This document shows, piece after piece, positions 50,201 to 59,200 of a DNA stretch of 64,000 nucleotides (the stretch's first letter is position 1; each line of letters begins with the position of its first letter). This stretch comes from Gadus chalcogrammus. Taxonomy: Eukaryota > Chordata > Actinopteri > Gadiformes > Gadidae. The notes below the pieces were generated by a model. It made no database searches and was not told where the DNA came from. It saw only the letters and a program-made list of their open reading frames with translations. The stretch covers positions 6,848,061-6,912,060 of the forward strand of contig NC_079418.1 of NCBI RefSeq assembly GCF_026213295.1, in the 5' to 3' direction. A program made the translations under genes and the position numbers.

Positions 50201-53200
50201 ACTCATTGTAAGGGCCACACTCTAGACCTGGTTATCACAAAGGGCCTCAATGTTTCTGATCTCTCTGTGACTGATCCTTCCTTGTCTGACCACTTTTGTG
50301 TTTTCTTTAATATATCTTTTATTGCCGACATACAGACAAAATCAAATACTGTCAAAAAACGGTATATCAATGAAGAATCCTATGTACTTTTTAGAAAGGC
50401 CATCTCCTTACTACCACCTCTCAACCCATGTTCTGCTGATGATCTTGTAGAAAACTTTAATTTGAAAATTTTGAAAGTCATGGATGTCATTGCACCTTAT
50501 AAGGTTAAAACGATTTCTGGAAAGCAAAAGGCACCCTGGAGAAAAGCTGCTTCTGTAACAGCACAGAAAAAAGAATGCAGGAAGGTTGAACGCATCTGGC
50601 GTAAAACAAAACTTCATATTCACCATGATATCTACAAAGAGAGCCTCCGTGCCTACAATTCAGACTTAAAAAGTGCTAGAGAAACATTTTTCTCCAATAT
50701 CATTAAATCCAATAATAATAATGCAAAAACCCTATTTGCAACTGTTGACAGACTGACCAACCCCCCAACACAAATTCCACCTGATCTCCATTCCACGCAG
50801 AAATGCAATGAGTTTGCAGCTTTTTATACTGATAAAATTGAAGGCATCAGACGCGCCATCAATATCTCCACTTCAAACAAAAATGTTGGACTACCACCCT
50901 GTTCAGGCAAAAGTAACGTGGCAGGTATGGCATGCTTTAATGTTATTGACTCTAAAACTCTTGTGGAAACTGTTACACAACTAAAGCCATCCACCTGTTG
51001 CCTTGATTCTTTACCTACCAACCTCTTTAAGAATGTTTTTGACTGCCTAGCAATAGGCATATTGCAGATAGTTAACAACTCTCTCCAGTCAGGCAACTTC
51101 CCAAAAGCCCTGAAAACTGCAGTTATTAAACCCCTTTTAAAAAAGCGGAGCCTAGATACCTCTATTATTAACAACTACAGACCAATATCAAATCTGCCCT
51201 TCATAAGTAAAATCATTGAGAAAGTTGTCCTCCAGCAACTTAATCACTTCCTGGCATCAACTGGTTGTTATGACACCTTCCAATCAGGATTTCGACCCCT
51301 GCACAGCACTGAGACTGCCCTCATTAAAGTTGTAAACGACATCCGTCTTAACACAGACTCTGGCAAAACCTCAATACTAATGCTACTAGACCTCAGTGCT
51401 GCATTCAACACTGTAGACCATACAATACTTTTGGACAGGTTATAAAACTGGGTGGGGCTTTCAGGCACAGTCTTAAATTGGTTCAGATCCTACCTACAAA
51501 ATGGGAACTACTTTGTTTCCATTGGCGACTTTGTATCAGAATCAACCAACGTGATGTGTGGAGTCCCACAAGGTTCGATCTTAGGACCCTCTTTATTCAA
51601 CATATACATGCCCCCACTAGGGCAAATCATGCATAATAACAATATTGACCATCATTGCTATGCCATGACACGCAAATCTATGTATCGCTATCACCAAATG
51701 ACTATCGGCCCATAGATCTGCTGTGCCAGTGCATTGAGCAAGTGAAAGACTGGATGCGCCGAAATTTCCTACAGCTAAATGAGGATAAAACAGAGATAAT
51801 TGTATTTGGTGCTAAAACGGAAAGGCTTAAAGTAACCCAACACCTTCACTCTCTGTCCCTGAAAACCTCAATCAAAGCCAGAAATCTAGGGGTTATCATG
51901 GATTCTGATTTACATTTCGAAAGTCACATCAAATCAGTTACAAAATCTGCATATTATCACCTTAAAAATGTAGCAAGACTTAGAGGGCTCATGTCCACCG
52001 AAGACTTACAAAAACTTGTACATGCCTTTATCACTAGTAAGCTTGATTACTGCAATGGTCTCCTTACAGGTCTCCCAAAACAAACTCTAAGGAAGCTTCA
52101 GCTTGTTCAGAATGCTGCTGCTAGAGTTTTAACAAAGACCAAAAAATGTGAACATATTACACCAATTCTTAAATCGTTACATTGGCTTCCTGTAGGTCAG
52201 AGAATTGATTTTAAAATCATGTTGCTAACCTATAAATCCCTACATGGTTTAGGCCCAAAATATTTAACTGATATGCTTCCACTACATAAGACTAGAACAC
52301 TAAGATCTTCTGAGACCAATCTGTTAATTATCCCCAGAGTAAACACGAAACATGGGAAAGCAGGATTTAGTTACTATGCAACAAATAGCTGGAATAAACT
52401 CCCTGAGGATTTAAGACTTGCCCCAACTCTGAGCACCTTTAAAACAAGATTGAAGACTTTTATGTTTGCTTTAGCTTTCTGCTAAATCTTAAATACTTTA
52501 CCTTTATTTTACTAAAATGCCTTTTTAACTTTCCCTTTATTTTCTATTTTTACCAGAAAAATACATGATCTGATACCAGAGAGAAAGGTTGTATAAGGCA
52601 GTGGTTCCCAAACTTTTTGTGCCCAAGGCACACCAAAGGACAAATAAAAATTTCAAGGCACACCTATTGTGCAAAATAGCCTTATAACACATGTTATCAC
52701 TAATATCTGTTTATCTGTTAAGTTTATAATTATTTACTAATGCCAAATAAGATGTGACAAAGACAACTATTCTACTCATGAAATATTTATTAACAAAATA
52801 CTTCACAAAAATATTTAAACTTTATCAAATTGGGCTTAATCAAACACACCCATTTCAACCAGACAGGTGAGGCAAAGGAAACTGAAATTCAGCAGAGAAC
52901 TGTCCATGAGAAAGCTGCATGGTCCTGAATCTGACCCACAAATTATAACTAACATTTAGAATCAGGCTTTTTTTGTAAATATTCTAACAAATCAGTGGGA
53001 CACATGTGCCTGTCGGGGCGCACAGATTTTTTTAATCCTTGGTGGCACGGAGGAGAGGGCCACTCGCAAGTCCTGCTCAACAGAGAGCCGTGACCTGGTC
53101 TTGTTCTTCATGTAAACAAGAGTGGAGAACGCCAACTCACACAGGTAGGTGGTGGGGAAATGAAGAAGTTGGTCGATAGCGTGGTGGGAGATGGTTGGAT

Positions 53201-56200
53201 ATTCTGATGCACAAACCAACCAAAACTGATCGAGTGTGAGCTCACTAAATTTCAGTTTCAGCGTGCGGTCCGCACGGAGCTCTGCGCCCTCCTCTCTCTC
53301 CTTCATAGTGAGCTTCTCTTTTGAGGACTCGGACTCCTGGTTGAATGGGTCTCGGATCCAGTCATTGTCCTCGATGTCCGCCACACGTGGAAAATAGCGC
53401 TCAAACCTCTCTTTTAAGGTCTGAAGGTGTTCGGCATATATAGCGCGCTCACTGGCTGCCTGTGGCGCAGCTGATGCCAGCGGGAACATGTTCATGGAGC
53501 CCTGTTCCAAAGCCTCGCGCCACAGGGTCAGTTTGCCCATAAAGCCCCGAATCTTGTCTGTGGATGATAAAATGTTTTCATTCCTGCCCTGAAGCTTGGC
53601 GTTTAACTCGTGGAGATGCCCAAATCTGTCTGCAAGGTAAGCCAGCCTGGCGCACCAGCTCTCATCCGCGAGCCTGTCTTTATGTGGGACAGCGTGTTCA
53701 CGTGAAAATTCCAAAAGCTCTTCCCGAAGCTCGTAAAAACGGGATAAGACTTTCCCCCGAGACAACCATCGTACCTCTGTGTGGAGGATCAGGCTTTGGT
53801 GGTCGGCTCCCATCTCAGTGCACAGCTGGGAGAAAAGGCGAGATTTCAGGGGCCTTGATTTGATGTAATTCACCATCTGCACAGCCTGATTCAGCACCTC
53901 AGTCAACTCCGGGGGCATGGTTTTGGCAACTAATGCCTCTCGGTGCAAAATGCAGTGGTTGGTCATTATTTGTGGATTTTGTGCTTTTACCTTTGCAATA
54001 AAGCCTCTCACTCTCCCCGTCATGCATGCCGCACCATCCGTGCACAGACTGACGCACATACTCCAGCACAGATTGTTTTCTTTTAAGTAGTTATCAGTTA
54101 CCTTGAATATTTCTTCTCCCGTTGTATGGCTTGCCATTTCTTTACAGAAGAAAAAAGTCTCTTTAATAGAGTCACCGTCAACATACCTGACGTTTGCCAG
54201 GAGCTGGGCAGCCCCACTTATGTCGGTCGATTCATCTATTTGAAGAGAAAATCTGCCGCTCGCCTGCAGTTTCTCTGTTAAATGTTGTTCAATGTCTTCT
54301 GACATGTCATCTATTCGTCTTTTGATTGTGTTATCAGATGCCGGCACCTTGGATAGCTCATTTGCGGCATCTGGACCCAGCATGACACCTGCAATTATTT
54401 TGCAAGCAGGGAGGATGAGTGTCTCCGCTATTGTGTGGGGCTTCTTTTGCTTTGCAATAAGCTCCGCTAACATGTAACTAGCCTCCATTGCCTTTTCGGA
54501 CACTTTCACACAATCCAACAAACGGTCTTGCTGCCTCTGGTTCAGATCCCGCGCTCTTTTGAAATAGGCCAGGTTTCTCTCAGCGTGGAAGGGATGTTTG
54601 GTTTCCAAGTGCCTCTTCAGCTTGCTTGGAACCATATTAGAATTAGCTAACTTCTCCCGACAGAGGACGCACTCCGGCTGAGGAATGTTGACATCCCCGG
54701 TCCAACTGAAGCCATAAGACAGGTAACTTTCATGATACTGTCAGCTGACAGTTTTTTCCCTCTTTTCTTTCGGTGGGTTGTCGGACTCGGCAGTCTCTGC
54801 ACTGGTGGTTGGTAGTTGTTTGCTCCGCACGAGAAAGTGCTCCATTTTCCCTCTTGTTTATGTTTTAATGTTGTGTTGACCTACTGCCTTTGATGCGTCA
54901 GTCTAAATTAAATCCCCACCTGCGCAACTGCGCGAACAGCGAAATGTGGGATCCTCTTTGAGGATTTCTTAAATAGTTTTTAGATAAAGAGTTTGCCTCT
55001 GTATTATGGAATGAGTGCATTCAAAGTAGTATATAGTAAATTAAAATAATTATTTTCGTATAGTTGTATACTATATTGCAGTAGGCGTTGCCACAAAATC
55101 CCACGGCACACTTGGACTTGCCTCACGGCACACCAGTGTGCCGCGGCACACAGTTTGGGAACCACTGGTATAAGGGTTAGAGTCCTGAGTTTGTTTGTAT
55201 AAGGGTTAGAGTCCTGAGTTTGTATTTGTATAAGGGTTAGAGTCCTGAGTTTGTATTTGTGTAAGGGTTAGAGTCCTGAGTTTGTAAGGGTTAGAGTCCT
55301 GAGTTTGTATAAGGGTTAGAGTCCTGAGTTTTGTTGAATAAGGCCTTTGGTCTGGGCTAGAGTCCTAGAAGCTGGGTTAGAGTCCTAGAATATTGTATAA
55401 GGGTTAGAGTCCTGAGTTTGTTTGTATAAGGGTTAGAGTCCTGAGTTTGTGTATAAGGGTTAGAGTCCAGAGTTTTGTTGAATAAGGCCTTTGGTCTGGG
55501 CTAGAGTCCTAGAAGCTGGGTTAGAGTCCTAGAATATTGTCCTTTAGGTCGGGTTGTAGTCCCGACTTGGGTTCCAGAGAGACTGTTGATCTGATCTTAA
55601 ATACATTGCACTTTCAATTTTACTTACTAAAAAGCCTTTTTAACTTTCAATTTAATTTTCTCTTAAATACATTGCACTTTCTATTTTACTCATTTCTTGC
55701 CTATGTTTTCTTTTACTTATCTATTATTTTATTTTATTGTATGACAATGTTTATATGTGAAGCACTTTGAGTCTGCCTTGTGTATGAAAAGTGCTATATA
55801 AATAAAGTTGCCTTGCCTTGCCTTGCCTACCATAATGGCCCGTTCAGACTACACGATTTCAGCCCAATTTTGCCCCGATTCTTTCGTCGCAGACAAATTT
55901 GCGAATCGTACACGATTTTGACAGGTCGGCGACGAGACGAGGTCTTGTAATGTGACATGCTTGTGATCTGCAATGTTTCCGTCTGCGACGTTCGAAAACC
56001 CCACGACGAAAAGTTTGGCATGTCAGAATTTTTTGGGGAATCGCATGACGTATACATTGTTGACATGAGGGAACCACGCCCCCAGTTGCGTGAGGGAACC
56101 CCCCGAACAGCTGGAACTCACGCGCAGTGTTTCCCAACTGACCTCACTGCACTACGCTGAGTAGGAGTAACTACTGCAAAAATGAATGCGATCAATAACA

Positions 56201-59200
56201 AGAAGAATGCTAATAAAGAAAACTATAGAAAATAGAGCAATATAATGGATACAACTTTGGTGGAAATGTGGCAGCAACGTCCCTGCATTTTCGACGTGTC
56301 CTCGAAGGACTTTCACGATAGGGTGAAAATGGAAACAGCCTGTCGAGAAATAGCCGACACCCTTGACCTACCCGGTAAGTTTGGAGCCATCAGCTGTTGA
56401 CGTGCTAATAGCTATCATAACCTATCATAAACCGTCTCTGTGCAAAGGACCGCCAGCATAATGCCTAGTGCTAGGTACTCGGGATCCATTGTTGACGCTT
56501 TGTTGCTAGGCTACGTTGTTGCTGCATCTACTTTGTATAGTTCATGTCACGCGCAACGCAACTACTGTGAGGAAGTGCCGCATTGAGCAGATATAAAAAC
56601 TACTGGAACCTTTATGACAAAAATGTAAAAAGCATTTATGTTAGTTCTAAATCCTAGATTTTCAAAATATCTTGCAAACGTGAATGATACAAAGTAGAGA
56701 GCATCGCACCCTCGAATCTTGTAGTGTGGAATGTGAGGAATGTCTGAGAATCGTGTAGTCTGAACCGGCCATTAAGGGTACTGTCGGCGGTGGAAACGCA
56801 ACCTCGGAATTGAGCTGGGCTATACCGCCCCCTCCCTCCCGGACTGAGGCGAACCGAACCGTACCGCACCCTGCAGTGGAAACGCGGCATAAGGTTCTTA
56901 TGCAACGGGAACGTTGTTCACTCCTCCAGTAAATAGGACAGACCTTAGATATGACTTGGCAACATGAGGTATTCTAGTCCGCTCAGCTATGAGCCAGGGG
57001 GCCAATGCTATGCATTGTACATATTTTTAATTTGTCCCGGCCTTTATAACCCAGATACTCTAGCCCAGGGCCCCTCTGGCATTTGCCAGATTTCCAGAGG
57101 GGCCGTCCGTCACTGTGCACAGCAGATGCGTTTGTAATTTTACGTTTCAATTTGTAACCGCGGCAACGTTGAAGACACTTAATGTGTATTCAAGACATTT
57201 AAAATGATATCACTGTCACTTTTTTAAATCCTACCATCTGAAAGCCTAAAGTTAATCGTTGAAATTAAAAAATGTAAACGATTTATTTTATATTATAATA
57301 CGTATTTCTTTTGAAAAAATGTCTTTGTTGTATTTTTACATTTTCAAACTGTCAAATGATTCCAGGACGGGGAGCTTTACTGTACCGTTGTTCTCGATGT
57401 AGCGGGTCTCCTGCTTGCCCTGGTCCAGTGGGACCCCGTGGATCTCCACTCTCACCAGGGGGTCCACGATGGACCCCTCCTTGATGTTCACCTTGGGCAG
57501 CTGCTGCCCGCTGATCACCTGGATAACCGATGAATAATCCAATAAATAAACACGACCCATAAACAATCCGATAATTAAATACAACCCATAGGCTAAATAA
57601 TCTGATAAATAAACACAACCCATTAACAATCCGATAAATAAACACAACCCATAAATAATGCAATAAATAAACACAACTGATAATTATCCGGAAAACACAA
57701 TACGTTTAGCGAATATTTGAAGGACATTGATGTAGTAAAGGACTTTTATTGATTTATGTTTCGTTATAATATAATGTTTTTATAATATACTATAATAATA
57801 TAATAACTCAATAATACCAAAATTATACCACATAATAAATACTTTACTTTACATATAAGTAATTTTACATGCATAACTTCAATAAATGTACTTGTGTGGA
57901 ATGTCACTTTTTTTTTTACTAAGGTACTGCTTTCTGAAGGGAACTTTAAGGTTTGGGTAATTTTGTGTGTCTCTCCAGTACCTGGATGTGCAGCACCTGG
58001 GGCAGGTAGGAGTCCCGGTTCTGGGGGGCCTCGGGGTTAAAGCCCCCCCCAGGCTGCCTCATGAAGCTGGGCTTGAGGATGTACCCGCAGCCCCCGTTCT
58101 GCCGGAACAGGCCGTCGTTGAGGTCCATGGCCTCGCCCGCCGTCTGGAAGTTCAGCGCCACTGGGGGACGGGAAGGGGAGGGGGTTTTGGGATGTTGGCG
58201 GAATTTAGAATGTATAATTACACAAAAAGTGTTAAGTATTTGTTTTATAATTATAATACAGAAATATTAATGTTTTCTTAAAAACATTATTTTTTATTAT
58301 TTTTTTACAATTATTTTTAACCCATTAGGAAGAGCGTTTCCATGATCTCACTTCCTGTCTGATATCCCCACCTTAATTGGCTTTTCCCCCACACGCCTCA
58401 CCTCTTTCGTCAAAATACTGAACGAGTCTGTCGACGGAGAGCATTGGAAAAATCAGAATTTTGTGCTTTTCTTTAATCACAAATTAATTGTCCGGATGAC
58501 TGAAAGGAAAGTGGTGACCGATCCAAAGTCATTCTAAGTTACAATTAGGGCATTTAGCAGACACTTTTATCCAAAGCAACTTACAACCGTTCATTCTCCC
58601 ATTCATACACACATTCACCCATTCACAGCGACGGCGGAGTCGATCCCTCAGGGCGACAGCCAGCTGGACAGGAGCAGTCAGGGTGAGGCGTCTCGCTCAG
58701 GGACACCTCCACACTCAGCTAGGAGGAACTGGGAATCAAACTAGCAACCTTCAGGTTACCAGCCAACCCGCTCTACCTCCTTAGCGAAGCCCACCCACAC
58801 TAACCTATCTGGCATCCTGCGTTCCACATCTCCTGGGGGCTGAAGTTGGAGGAGTCAGTCCGGAAGCCGCTGGGGTAAACGCGGCTCAGCAGCCGAGAGT
58901 TGTGAAGCACGAACTCCCCGCCTGTGGAGAGAGGTCCGCAGGAAGTGGTCCCACTCTATCCAAAAGCCCTCTCCCTTTGTCTCTCCATCGCTCCCCTCTG
59001 CCCCCAAAAACTCTGGACTTTCATTTTATTTTTAAACTATGAACTGTTTGGTTTTGCTTTGCCTTTTGCACTTTTTAGAATACATCATGTTTTCAAACTC
59101 GTTTGAATAAATCGTGATTTCAATATTGACCGAAATAATCGTGATAAGGATTTTTATCCACCATCAATACTGCGACAACAAGCCTTACCGGCGTCCCTCA

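Larger units (their letters stand above)
47560..55828 (+). mobile_element. L2-like LINE, near full length, interrupted by a hAT element
   Basis: Plus-strand retrotransposon with ORF1 (47658-49465), ORF2 (49689-52485) and a 3' region. The end reads GAAGCACTTTGAGTCTGCC, GCTATATAAATAAAG and a (TTGCC)n tail at about 55808-55828. A 2.57 kb hAT transposon plus a minisatellite lie in its 3' part. A stray copy of the same tail is at 60600-60720. The 5' boundary is approximate. Confidence 0.9.
47262..56889. mobile_element. Harbinger-like MITE split by a LINE and another DNA element
   Basis: Ends TGCCGCGTTTCCACTGC (47262) and GCAGTGGAAACGCGGCA (to 56889) are near-perfect inverted repeats continuing through CAGGGTGCGGTACGGTTCGG. 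TAA flanks both (47259-47261 and 56890-56892). The related sequence at 39755-39850, read in reverse, shows the same site without the insertion (CCTCCTGTAAGGTTC) and so acts as an empty-site control. Its own sequence is left at about 47262-47560 and 56775-56889. Confidence 0.85.

Noticed and set aside
53564..54477. Plus-strand frames inside the hAT element
   Set aside because: Shadows of the transposase on the minus strand.
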